Source of the DNA: Hyaloperonospora brassicae
Lineage: Eukaryota; Oomycota; Peronosporomycetes; Peronosporales; Peronosporaceae
Direction of reading: 5' to 3'
Assembly (NCBI GenBank): GCA_947650285.1
Contig: CANTFL010001256.1
Coordinates: 62,001-126,000, forward strand
DNA length: 64,000 nt
A model generated the notes under the pieces. The model had not been told where the DNA came from and made no database searches. It saw only the letters and a list, made by a program, of their open reading frames with translations. Positions 45,156 through 55,700 of this stretch are shown piece by piece. The translations under genes and the position numbers were made by a program. Within the stretch, counting starts at the first letter, position 1. The number at the start of each line of letters is the position of its first letter.

Positions 45156-46661
45156 AATTCTAACACCTGCACGGCAGAGGTATAATGTCACAGAGTCAAG
45201 AGATGTTACAGCTTTGTCAAAGTCTCGGGATTTTCGCAACATAAGGGATCCTTTCGCTTGGAGATAGTGACCACACGATTAACTGTAAAGTCTTTGGTTG
45301 TCTGACGCAGTGTTTAATTCTTACAAGTAACATTGATAAATCTTACTAGTTATTATTGGATTGAGCTTGCGACAAGGGAATGGCAATGACAGGGGGCGAT
45401 ACCGGAAGTTAGTTAGTTAGTTATTGAAGCCCATTTGGCTTGCATTCCCTCGATGCGACGGTCTAATACGGAGCTTATCTTTGACTGAACGAACAGACAA
45501 ATCAAGTAAGACATTTCGCCCACTACCTTTGGCCGAAGGAGATCCAAGCTCACACATTGCGCCATTTATACCGAGAAAATGAGGAAAGTCACTTCTGGTC
45601 GCTTATGTCATTCTGCGATAAGCTAAGCTTTCTGTCGGGTTTTCTTGTCACTGGTAGCGACCCTGTCTTTTGCATTCATTTTTCAGCCCCTGTTGTGCGA
45701 TGGTAGCGCCCATCTACTACGCATTTGACACGCTGGGAAGAACTTTGCATGCGAATGTACGTGAGCGTGTATATTGACATGGCGAGGCGTATGATGTATA
45801 GCTAGAGGTACGAGTCAGAACGTTTTACGCAAAATTTAGCGGGACGCTACTTCTTGCAAAAGTGGGCCGCGTGTCTAATACATTACACCGTGAGGTAAGA
45901 AGTTTTCGAAAAATGGTCATGGCTCACAACAAATAATTGTACATGCGTAGACTAAAGTTTTGCATCATTTCAAAAATGCGTTGACTTCAGTATCTCAAGG
46001 TGCTCTACTCTATAAGTGCAACAGAGGCTTCACCGAAAGTCAATTGGCACTTACGAGATCGTAGAATTGAAGATAACGAAAGTAATTGGACGTCACGCAC
46101 AAGGATTGGAAGCTAGCGTCGCCAAAGAGCGCGTTCAAATTCCACACATGTTTCGCAATGTACAGTCATCGAGAAGCTTGTCACACGGGACTCTGTTTTA
46201 GCGCTACGGAGAAACAGGGTATCGTCATAGTATGTGAAGGGACGCTTGCATTCAACCATTTCCTACATTGATCAATTCGCCGCACGCACACGAGTTATGT
46301 AAACTCGAACGCTCGATCGCATTAGTAGCACTGCACCCTCATTGATACTTGCGCGACGTTAGTGCTTCGATGTTCGTCGACATCGTTTCCGCTTCTCTCG
46401 TGTCGAGTGCAACGCTATCAGGAGACGAAGCGTAGTACTGTAGCAGACGCGTCGTTGCAGATATCGTACTACGCCAGACCAGAAGCAAGGAATACCGACT
46501 TGTGGCAAAATAGTATTCGCGACAGGAATATCAACCAAAACCATGCGCATGCCATCACTCTACTACACTACTACTACTTCTACTACTACTACTTCTCCCC
46601 ACGCGCTCGCAGCGTTTTGATTCGTCGTTTCAACTGGTGCCATCGATCGCGTCAGGCGAAC
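45156..46661. other. Intergenic and 5' region of the AT-hook gene
   Basis: No gene recognised before 46661. Just upstream of the next gene is a CTACTACTACTTCTACTAC-like run (about 46565-46600), which also occurs in a shorter form at 50958-50980 before the CENP-B-like gene. It may be a leader or promoter element. Confidence 0.45.
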
Positions 46662-48065
46662 ATGACGCGGAAGGCGTACCGCTCGTCGCTCTCGGACAGT
46701 GTCCACCCGGGGGGACCCACGACTATGGACGTGCTCATGCGGTGGATGACGATGCCCGGCAACGCTAAGCGCTGGCGCATGGAAGCGCACGGTCCGCTCA
46801 TCCGCGAGGTCGTGGAGACGATGCAGGACGAGGGACTGGCGCACCGCAAAGCGCCGTTCGTGCGCTATAAACTGGACGCCATGGAGAAGCAGTACGTTGC
46901 GGCCAAGCAGTGGCTATTGGAGACGGGGATGCACGATGCGTACGTGCGGGGGAAAGCAGCGAAAGAGGTCCGCGTGCAGGTGGAGAGCGTGTGCCCGCAG
47001 TTCAAGCGACTGGACGTGGCGTTCCGAGGGCTGCCGTTCAGCAAGAAGAGTGCCGAGACGATTGATCTGGACGGCGAAAGCACAGACGACTTGGCCGCGG
47101 GGCGAGGCGGTGAGGACGAGAGTGGGGACGAGGGAGAGGAAGCGGGCGGGGCCGAGGTGGACAAGAGAGACGAGCAGCGGGACAAGGAGCAGTCGTCAGT
47201 GGGAACCGCCGTGGGGACGAAAGAAGGTCATGTTGGAGCCAAGGAACTGACGAGCAACAAGGCTCTCGAGGCGAACGCAATGTCGAAGGCGCTGCTGACG
47301 AAGGGGACGTTCAAACACCGACTTTTTTCGTCGATGGGCAAAGCTGCTCAAAACAAAGCTCTGGCATCTATCGATCTGCAGAAAAAGCTAGCCAGGACAC
47401 CTGGAAAAGAGGGCGCTGTCGGAAAAGAAAAGGCTGTTACACTTGTTGCGCAGCAACCGAAGACTGCTGCTCTATCGTTGTCTGCCGCTATCGTGGATGG
47501 CACTGCCGCGGAACACGCTTCGACGCCAACGACGTCGCAAAAGAACAAAAGCAATAATGGTCGGCATCAGTCTCTGTCAGCGGCTGTAGACTTAGGAATG
47601 GAGCAAGCTGCACCCAAAGCTGGTGTGAACACTCTGGTGCTGATCGGTAAGAAGAAAAGGGGACGGCCTTCGAAAGTTGCCGCCGCTGTACCTGTTGCGG
47701 CGATTAATGTGGAGGAGAGTGCGATGATGACGAACGAAAGGAAGGAGATGGTGTCAAAAGCGATAGCTTTGACACATAAACGGAAGGTTCTGGAGAAGGA
47801 ACAGAGTGTAGTGAAGCGTACACGAGTGCAAGAGCGAGACGGGACGGACGGACAACTGTTGGCGATCGAGCGCGAGGCGCTGTTGAAGCGCGTAAAGGAT
47901 GAGCAGAAACAACGGTACGAAGTGTACGAGCTTGAGCGCGCCAAATTGGACTGCGAGCTCAAGTCGAAGCAAGTTCAGCTGCTGTTTGAGAAGGCTTCTG
48001 CGCGAAAGAAGCTGGACCAGCTTGGCGTTTCTCAGGAAGAGATTGATCGCATTTTGCCGTTATGA
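46662..48065 (+). CDS. AT-hook coiled-coil nuclear protein, oomycete-type family
   Basis: 467 residues, no intron. I chose the ATG at 46662 (M-T-R-K-A-Y); the frame is open upstream to 46362, but that part codes a Tyr/Ser low-complexity run and looks like leader. Residues about 20-125 form a helical Trp-rich domain (D-V-L-M-R-W-M-T-M-P-G-N, Q-W-L-L-E-T-G) that recurs in the gene at 51166. Then an acidic Glu/Asp/Gly stretch, Lys/Ala-rich linkers, an AT-hook core K-K-R-G-R-P-S-K near residue 330, and a C-terminal coiled coil ending A-R-K-K-L-D-Q-L-G-V-S-Q-E-E-I-D-R-I-L-P-L. The AT-hook implies minor-groove DNA binding in the nucleus. Family function is unknown to me. It converges with the MYND gene, 463 bp apart. 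Confidence 0.85.
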   Translation: MTRKAYRSSLSDSVHPGGPTTMDVLMRWMTMPGNAKRWRMEAHGPLIREVVETMQDEGLAHRKAPFVRYKLDAMEKQYVAAKQWLLETGMHDAYVRGKAAKEVRVQVESVCPQFKRLDVAFRGLPFSKKSAETIDLDGESTDDLAAGRGGEDESGDEGEEAGGAEVDKRDEQRDKEQSSVGTAVGTKEGHVGAKELTSNKALEANAMSKALLTKGTFKHRLFSSMGKAAQNKALASIDLQKKLARTPGKEGAVGKEKAVTLVAQQPKTAALSLSAAIVDGTAAEHASTPTTSQKNKSNNGRHQSLSAAVDLGMEQAAPKAGVNTLVLIGKKKRGRPSKVAAAVPVAAINVEESAMMTNERKEMVSKAIALTHKRKVLEKEQSVVKRTRVQERDGTDGQLLAIEREALLKRVKDEQKQRYEVYELERAKLDCELKSKQVQLLFEKASARKKLDQLGVSQEEIDRILPL

Positions 48066-48528
48066 GTGAGTGCTGCAGGACCAGGCGATGCGTGCAATGA
48101 CGTGGTTGCCGACGTCAGAAGTCGATCGTAAATGTCCGCGATGCAAGCCAGCTAGTGGCTCGGTGATCACTAGTTTGTCGTATTTTGTCGATTGTTGTTA
48201 GTAATAGCACGAGTTTCGAGCGGCACCGTCTTCTGAAGCATTACGCATTGTTGGGAACAAGGTTCAGACACGTCCGGATCGCGAACGTTGCAGTCTATTC
48301 CTATCACTGTTTGGTCGGCGACTCCGTGCCGATAGCACCCTCCCTGGACATCTAATACAAAGCACGCTTTTACAGTGAAGTCGTGATAGATCACAAACTG
48401 TTCCCTCATTGCCAAACGACATGCCACCAGCCAAAATACCATACACATCTACTCGACATCATCGAGCAACTACACCAAGAAACGAGCGTCCACGACCTGT
48501 AGATCATCTCTCTCGATTCCAAATGCGC
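48066..48528. other. 3' intergenic between convergent genes
   Basis: Holds the 3' ends of two convergent genes. No further gene seen. Confidence 0.5.
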
Positions 48529-49391
48529 TTACCGCGTGCATCCGGTTTTGTGGAGCTTCCAGTCTCCTTTTTGGCACGCGGCACTGCAGTAGAACTGCGC
48601 CTTGCATCGCGAGCAACGTAGTGAGCCGTTCTTTGAGCATTGGTCGGCCCCGCAAATACGCTGGATCGAGCCTGGCAGCATCGTCTTGCCTGGGGCCTTG
48701 GCGCGGGCAAGCGCAGCGCCTGCTGCTGCTCCTCCATGCCCGTTTGCTGCCGCCGTAGCCTGCGACTTTGCCGTCTGCACCCACGGGGCATCACCGGAAA
48801 CCTCACTCAGTCGGAAGTCCATCCTGACGAAATCATCATCTAGAACGCCAGGCAAACCGTGTCAAACGACGAACGTGCCCGCTATCTATACGCTATGCTT
48901 CAGTGCTCGTACGCACCGTTATCAAACACACGTCCAATGAATGCATCACCCTTGACTTCCAGCATCTTTCCACACGCTTGCGCAATGGCTGATGCACGGA
49001 CGTTCGTAGCCAGTCCTTTGGCGGTGCCCTTGTCGTCCACGTACATGTTGACGCCCACGTGCTTGACGCTCGGCGTGTTGAGGACGAGTGGAATCGAGTC
49101 CACAAGACTGTCCATTTGCAGCACCATCTGGAACATCTCATCCGTGAGCGTAGCACCCTCCGGCATTTGAGCCACGAGTTGCTGTTTGAACGTCTCTTGT
49201 TCTCGCTGCTGCGTGGACTCAGATGTGGCGTTGCCCTTGAAGTGCGCTCGCAATCTATCGGTCAGACAGCCCAGTTGCGCCTCCTTATCACTGGGCAGTT
49301 CAACGGCCCATTCTTCCAGTCCTTTGTCCGCATCTGCCGGCACGTACACTACGTAGAAACGCTGACGCTTCGCTTCGTCTTCGCCATTCAT
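48529..49391 (-). CDS. MYND zinc-finger protein (two exons)
   Basis: Exon 1 49391-48917, intron 48840-48916 (77 bp, GTGCGT...TTCTAG), exon 2 48839-48529; 261 residues. The joint keeps the frame (phase 1), giving F-D-N-D-D-D-F-V-R. The C-terminus (about residues 221-259) is a MYND zinc finger: C-x4-C, then C-S-R-C, Y-C-S-A-A-C, and H-K-T-G-C. These chelate two zinc ions and usually bind Pro-rich partner peptides. The N-terminal 150 residues contain F-Y-V-V-Y-V-P-A-D and G-D-A-F-I-G-R-V-F-D and resemble no family I can name. An Ala/Gly-rich linker precedes the finger. The gene diverges from the thymidine kinase. Confidence 0.88.
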
Positions 49392-49625
49392 TGTCGCTTT
49401 CGGATTCGACCGACATGGCTACAGAAGAGACGACAAATCAACCAGGACAGTGTCGGGGCGATAAGTGGGACGACACGTAACTTTCGGATCCTCCACACCA
49501 GATGGAGAGAGATCCGATATTAAGGGCATTTGGGTGTAAATGCGCAGACGGGCGTGTGTCAATGAATGGCATCATTTTTCTTATTATTGTTACTGTCATT
49601 GTGTGAACGGAATCAGGACACGAGG
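49392..49625. promoter_or_regulatory. Shared divergent promoter region, MYND / thymidine kinase
   Basis: About 234 bp separate the two start codons. The TK side has TACTGTCATTGTGTGAAC at about 49591-49608, which resembles the TCATT core of oomycete initiators and would give a leader of about 30 bases before the ATG at 49626. Inference. Confidence 0.4.
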
Positions 49626-50607
49626 ATGAGGATGAAGATGGAAGGCTGTGTGCAGCTTATTATTGGGCCAATGTTCAGCGGCAAAAGCACGGAACTCATT
49701 CGTCGCATGCACCGCTATCAGCACGCGAAGCTCAAATGTCTCTTGGTCAAGTACCTCTTTGACACGCGCCACTCGGACGAGTACGTGCATCATCACGGAG
49801 ACTGTAATGCGTCGACTTGGGAATCGGTCGCACGATAAGAAAGCGTGGCTACGGTTGTTTTGGGGCCTTTCACTGTGCGACTCATTGGGCCTTCGATTCA
49901 GAATGTTAGCCACTCATGACAAGACCCTCGCGATGGCAATGCCGGTGCAAACGCTGGCTGAAGTGCGCCCTTTTCTAGACACGATCGACGTGATTGGCAT
50001 TGACGAAGGACAGTTCTACCCCGATGTACGAGCTTCAAGTCGTGCGTCACACATTACGATGAGCTAACATTTGTGTCGCGTCGTTTTCTCGACTAGCTGG
50101 TCGAGTTTTGCCAAGACGTAGCGAACATGGGCAAGATGGTGGTCATTGCGGCGCTGGATGCGACGTTTGAGCGAAACGTGAGTGTGTACGGCTACGTGAT
50201 GAGGCGAGATGGCGCTGACTGTGTTGTGATACGAACACGACAAGTACAGGCGTTCGACAACGTAATTAAGCTGATCCCTGCAGCCGAGCAAGTCATCAAA
50301 CTAAACGCCATCTGCTCATCCTGCGGCCACGACGCAGGTGCGATCGTGTAGTGGGATTGACTACGATGGGGATCATAGACTGACTTGAAGCTATGCGATT
50401 TTCGTGGCACGTAGCTTTCACGCGACGTCTCACAGCCGACAAGACGCTCGAGGTACGAGACTTGTGCACAAAGATGCCCTCTTGCTCGAATCAGATTCCA
50501 TAACAAAGCGTTTGTTGCAAATGCAGCTCATAGGAGGGAGCGAAATGTACGAGCCGCGCTGTCGTCAGTGCTTCAGCTTGAACTCGGTGCTAAGCAGTAC
50601 TTCGTAG
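49626..50607 (+). CDS. Thymidine kinase, type II (TK1-like), six exons
   Basis: Exons 49626-49780, 49902-50025, 50097-50177, 50250-50337, 50415-50452, 50527-50607; introns of 121, 71, 72, 77 and 74 bp, all GT-AG with matching phases (2, 0, 0, 1, 0); 188 residues. It phosphorylates thymidine with ATP in nucleotide salvage. P-loop G-P-M-F-S-G-K-S-T is at 14-22, catalytic Glu in I-D-E-G-Q-F near 87, A-A-L-D-A-T-F near 112, and zinc ribbon Cys pairs C-S-S-C (142-145) and C-R-Q-C (174-177). An in-frame ATG at 49566 would add a hydrophobic N-terminus; I prefer 49626. The length fits the family. No lesion seen. Confidence 0.92.
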
Positions 50608-51165
50608 ACGCTGAGCAAGTCGAGCGAAGCTCGAAAACACGCGGGTGCAAGGGTGCTTGGAATGCTGCTACCTACATCAACGGTAGCCCGATAGATTGCG
50701 CAATGTAGCCAAAACTACACGGACAGAAGCGATGGGATTGACGGCAAAACAATCATTGTTCCATGCGCGCAGCCACATCATCGTCCAGGCGCCATCTGTG
50801 GATCTCCAGGCGCCACTACATATGCAGCCCCTTTACGCGCTTCCGCTGTCAACGTGCCTGGATTCATCATCCACAAGTCCCCTTCACTACCAACAATAGT
50901 AGTAAACACAAGATGTTCCTCTACATAGTGTCCACTACTGGTCACTGTCTCCACTCGTCTTTCTACTACTACTTCTACTCTGTCAATATGCACAATCAAT
51001 CTAACATACAGTTACGATCCATCTCGTCCTGCCAAAAAAAGATGCCGTCCTCATTCTCAACGTGCGGGTGGTCGGTATCTCATGTGTGCCACACTACATT
51101 CGGCCCTCCCGAGCCCTCCACAATGCAGTCACCACCTTCTCGCCCGTGGCGAAGCTCCTCCCAGC
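50608..51165. other. Intergenic, 5' region of the CENP-B-like gene
   Basis: Contains a CTACTACTACTTCTACT run (50958-50980) and GTCCTCATTCTCAACG at about 51047-51062, which fits the oomycete initiator pattern. If transcription starts there, the first ATG is 51082. Confidence 0.4.
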
Positions 51166-52785
51166 ATGACTACGCCGCCGGCCCCAGCGCCGCTGTCTCG
51201 ACGCTCGCGACGGAACCTGACGTACCGCGAGAAGCTCGCGATCATCCACAAGAAGGAGGAAGAACCTGCGTGGACACAGCGCAACTTGGCGCTCTGGGCG
51301 AAGGAGGCGTTCCGTCTCGAGAGCAAACCGACGCAAGCCACGATCTCGAACCTGCTTCGAGCCAAAGAGAAGCTGCTGAACACGTCCGTGCCGCCCGAGT
51401 TCCGCTCATCGAGGCGTGTCAAGTACCCGGAGCTGGACCGCCGGATGCTCTTGTGGGTCTACCAGGAGCTGCTACACGGCGTGTCGGTCACGCGGCTGTC
51501 GATTCAGACCAAAGCGATCGACTTGGCGAATGAGATGGAACTTCCGTCCGACTTGACGTTCTCGAAAGGATGGGTCTGTAGCTTTACCAAGCGACATCAG
51601 CTGGATTTTGCCAAGAAAGGGGGCAACTCATTGGTGCAGCTCGACGCAGCGAGACAAGAGCTGCTGGCAACAATGGTCGGGGAAACCGTGAAGCAAGTGG
51701 ACGTCCACAAGGTGGACCAGCTGTTGTCACAAGAGACAGAGAGCGAAGAAAATGCGACTGGCCGTGGCGATGGTAAAGATGCTGCTGATGCTGCTGCTGA
51801 TGATGAAGCAGAAGAAGAAGAAGAAGAGGGAGAGGAAGAAGTGGAAGACGAGGAACTGATATTGTCGACAGAGGTGGAGGAGGGTGTGGTGGAAAAGAAA
51901 GCGCAGGCAGCAGGGGAAGCTCACACCGCGCATACTGCGTTTCTGACGACGTCAATGATGACGGACAGCTCGTTGCTGCAACCAAGTATGAAGCGAAGGA
52001 GAACGGATGTGAAAAAGGAGACCTGTAGTGATGTGAATGAGACCTATGACGTAGAGGAGAGGCGAGCGGCGACAGAGATGTTGTTGCTGGACTGGATGTC
52101 GGTGCCAGGAAGTTATTCGCGATGGTGGCTGTTGAAGCGCGATGAAGACAAGACACCGCTCTGTGATGAGGCCAATGTGTTTCTGCGCGCACACGGCCAG
52201 CGCGAAATAAGTAGCGCTGATATACGGCTGCACGTCACGACATTCGTGATGACATTTCAAGCGGCGCAGGCGTGGTTGCATCAGACAAAGGTGGACTATC
52301 CTGTGACGAGTCAGGAGCTTACACTTGAGCAGGAGCGGGTCATGCGGCATGTGCATCAGATGTGTCCCTACTACGAGAAGCTGGTGCCGGTTTTAGCAGC
52401 GTATGCCGACTGCGACGACCGCACGCCTAATGAGGCGCAAACGGAAGAAGCTTCGGCAACAGCAACGAGTTCATCTATTGTAGAGGTGAACGACGACGCT
52501 GTGACCCAAGTACTCGGTACTGCCGCCGTTGTCGATGATACTTGTTCAGAGTCGCCGGCGACAGCACAACGACAGAGTACCGAGGCCAGTGCTGATGTAG
52601 TCGAAGATGTTGATGACGAGGCCAAAGCTCAGAAGCGGCGGTTGTTTGAGCTGGAATGCGCTCGTCTTCAGTCCGAAATTGCGACAAAAAATGTCCGGTT
52701 GGTGCTAGAGAAGACGCTGGCTCGAAAGAAATTGCTGGATGCTGGTCTATCAGCTGAAGAGGTGAACCGCATCTTTCCGCCATGA
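51166..52785 (+). CDS. CENP-B-like HTH protein with family C-terminal box
   Basis: 539 residues, intronless. The ATG at 51166 gives M-T-T-P-P-A-P; an in-frame ATG at 51082 would add 28 residues and is possible. Residues about 10-65 match a CENP-B N-terminal HTH (L-T-Y-R-E-K-L-A-I-I, W-A-K-E-A-F, S-N-L-L). Residues 75-140 match a CENPB/Tc5-type HTH (R-R-M-L-L-W-V-Y-Q, F-S-K-G-W-V-C-S-F). An acidic run follows (about 205-235). Residues about 305-405 hold a Trp-rich domain (D-W-M-S-V-P-G-S-Y-S-R-W-W) like that of the AT-hook gene, and the end is A-R-K-K-L-L-D-A-G-L-S-A-E-E-V-N-R-I-F-P-P. No DDE nuclease domain is present. A domesticated transposase-derived DNA-binding protein is a reasonable guess. 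Confidence 0.85.
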   Translation: MTTPPAPAPLSRRSRRNLTYREKLAIIHKKEEEPAWTQRNLALWAKEAFRLESKPTQATISNLLRAKEKLLNTSVPPEFRSSRRVKYPELDRRMLLWVYQELLHGVSVTRLSIQTKAIDLANEMELPSDLTFSKGWVCSFTKRHQLDFAKKGGNSLVQLDAARQELLATMVGETVKQVDVHKVDQLLSQETESEENATGRGDGKDAADAAADDEAEEEEEEGEEEVEDEELILSTEVEEGVVEKKAQAAGEAHTAHTAFLTTSMMTDSSLLQPSMKRRRTDVKKETCSDVNETYDVEERRAATEMLLLDWMSVPGSYSRWWLLKRDEDKTPLCDEANVFLRAHGQREISSADIRLHVTTFVMTFQAAQAWLHQTKVDYPVTSQELTLEQERVMRHVHQMCPYYEKLVPVLAAYADCDDRTPNEAQTEEASATATSSSIVEVNDDAVTQVLGTAAVVDDTCSESPATAQRQSTEASADVVEDVDDEAKAQKRRLFELECARLQSEIATKNVRLVLEKTLARKKLLDAGLSAEEVNRIFPP

Positions 52786-55700
52786 CATGAAGAGCTTAAT
52801 TGCGTGAGCGTACGAAACACGGGCCTCTCAAGTGCTGCCGTCGACAATTGTCATCGTTGCGTACCCCGTACCGTCAGCTACCTCGTAGGATATCTGCAGC
52901 CAGAACGTTGCGATGCTGCTGATAGTAGTGCCGTAGGTACGCCTGTACGAAGTCCGATAATCCGGTCATGAAGCGTATCGGCTTCTTTGATGCCAACCCG
53001 TGACGGCGAAAGTACTGAATGCAACTTTGTACGAGGAATCCGTCAGTTCGGAAGCTACTTCAACATCTGTTGTTGCTCCTTCATCTGAGAGCTGCAGAGT
53101 TGCTTAGTTTCCGCTCAAAGTGGGCTCACCAACCACTGCTGGATCATCTCATTTGTTTATCCATCAATTGTATGATTTACATAGCATCCGCAAAAGGACC
53201 TCCTCAACCTCCACCGCCCGGTTGGCCACCCAAGACCTTCGCATGCATAGTGAATCCTAATTTTAGGCGTGATTGGAGACTACTCGATTTGCTAGCGTTG
53301 GGGTACTGGGTATCGCATGCACCAAATATTCTGCTTCCAATTAGGTTGGTATTCGTCCTCTTACACGTACAGAATAAAGTATGGCAGGCATAACTGTAAG
53401 GTTGTGCCACGCATTTTGCCTTGCGGTCGAGAACGACCAAACCGTTGTAGATACGACACACATACTTTTCGACTGCCAGATACGTACATCTAGATTGACA
53501 TGTTACTGTCTGCGCCCACTCACGCCCTCCAACTTATTCGGCAATCACACCTATGACCATCCAAGTTACTGCCGTGGGTCCACATGGGCACCTAATTTGG
53601 AAATCAATGCCGATACAGGCGGAGCATCGATCGCGTAAAGACGACAGGATGCTTGAACGAGTGGTGGCAGCATCCGAAGAGAGTACACTGTCGTTGTTGA
53701 CATGCACGGATCCTCTCTTCGCGTTCTCTTACCTGTCTGTGGCGTTCCACCACTTGGCGTACTGCTCGCTCCGAAATCGTGTCAGCAGACGGACGATTCG
53801 CTGTGTTAAACCTCAGCCATGCACAACGCCTTTAGCGTTGGCTATGCTGCAATCGAGGCTGTGCGAGGACAATGACCACAACAAGATACATAATCGGATC
53901 CTACAATCTAGTCCCGAACCATTGACCCGCAATGGCCTGGTGACACTTTCTACAGAAAGATAGTGAAATGCGTGGAGAGTGCGGTAGGCTAAACAAACTA
54001 TTCTCGCTCTGCGATGTGGACCTCTTCCCGGGATAGTTCAGTCGGCACATAGAGCTGCTATGGATCTGTTTGGCTGTGACTAGACTTCGCTATTTTGGTC
54101 GACATGGTCTGTATTGCGAACGAACATAGCGTTTGGTTTTGGTCATGCCATTCCGTCCCGGTACACCTGTACCGAGACGGAATGGCATGACCTAGCTGTG
54201 TGATTGCTAATGTGTTCGAAATGTGTGCAGATGAAACATAGGCAAGGAGGTGGCATTGGTTAGGTAGGCCACGTCGATGCAGATAGTCAGCGATTGTCAC
54301 GATAATGACAAATGACTGATGTCGATACAAATGGGCATTGGCCGCCCGCGAGTAGCTCAATGTTTCTCATCCCGCGCGTCAAGTCCTGGACAGGCTCAAG
54401 GCTATCTCGCGCATTTCAATGCAGAAAAGCTATTCAGAAAAAATCGTGTAACTAGTGGAGATGCGGTGCAACGTCAACATCGTTTTACACGAATCGGGTG
54501 CTTCATTCATGCTACATCGAGTGTGCTCGATTCACCTTCAACCTATGCGCCATCTATCGATGACCAGCAGTTTTGAAGCCACGAGATACCTCGAAGATAG
54601 ACCTCCTCTAACCGACAGACATGTGTGGTGTGAGAACTAGCACATGCTTGAGGGTGAGAGCTTACAACCTGGGTGACATCTACAATGAGCGTCAAGGATC
54701 GTGTGATGCCTCAGCTTGAGTAAAGGGCACCTGTGCTACTTGCGAATCAAGCAGTTAGACCGTGCATGCAATCTATGAAACGCGCATGGTCCGTAGTAGG
54801 TCTGATGCGCAAGGTTTGGCTAGAGCGACCCATTGAGACAAGAAAGTGCTCCTTTGCTAATCGTCCGAGATCGCGCCTTCAATTTGACATGGCGTCTATT
54901 GTTGATGAGATTACTCGCTAGGAACACGTAGGCACCTCTACGCCGCACATGGAATTGATGACAACAAAGTGAAGCCACTGATCTCGCTGATATTGGTCGA
55001 AGCGGATCGTTGAGGCCATCTCGACGCATGATCAGTACATGGGTCAATTCAATGCGTTGTGGAGGAATGGAAGGCCAAGGCAAATACACTGACATTCAGC
55101 AATGGCTGCGTAGTGCCCCTTGTTGCTTATGTCACACGCGGACGAGCTTGTCTGACATAGGTATGTTCTGGATGAAGGCGTCGTGCCATACAAAGTGGTA
55201 TTGGTGCCACTTGACGGATGCAGCTCACTAATGTTGCCGAGCTGTTCGTTGGATGCTATAAGCTGGGTGCAAACAACACTCGTTTCGGTTACTCGGTTGC
55301 AAGATCGCGTGAAGAAGCTACAAGTGCGAAGGGCGTTCGAGATCAAGACGGAGATACGCTATTACTACTATCTGCTTCTGTACACTTGGCCAGCAGTTCC
55401 TCGAAAGGTGAGATTTACGTGTGGACGTCACGGGAATTGCAGGAGTTGCAGTAAATCGGTAAGCTGCATATGTCACGACGATGAGTGCCATGACATGAAA
55501 CGTGGAATCAATGTGATGAATGGCGAGGGAGCAGCGCTATCGGTCGGTCGCGGTAACGACCATTCGAAGGACGGAGCGACATCATTTGGTACGTTGCTGA
55601 GATATACATGGAATGATCTGAACAGTGCAGACAACGCGGATACGGTGCAATCCCCTTTGTAGTATCCAGCATGCACATTGTAGGCTGCTTGTGAGCATCA

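Noticed and set aside
47567..47962. Minus-strand frame of 131 residues in the AT-hook gene
   Set aside because: Antisense shadow of a Lys/Glu-rich coding region; Ser/Arg/Phe-rich with no motif.
49566..49625. N-terminal hydrophobic extension of thymidine kinase
   Set aside because: In frame, but the stretch includes a possible initiator and the family normally starts close to the P-loop; cytosolic enzyme expected.
51584..52192. Open frame of 202 residues on the minus strand
   Set aside because: It lies wholly antisense to the CENP-B-like gene, and its Ser/Leu/His/Pro-rich composition mirrors the acidic repeats on the other strand. A shadow.
54141..54192. tRNA or terminator reading of the hairpin
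   Set aside because: No cloverleaf arms, no CCA or T-loop box, no T-run.
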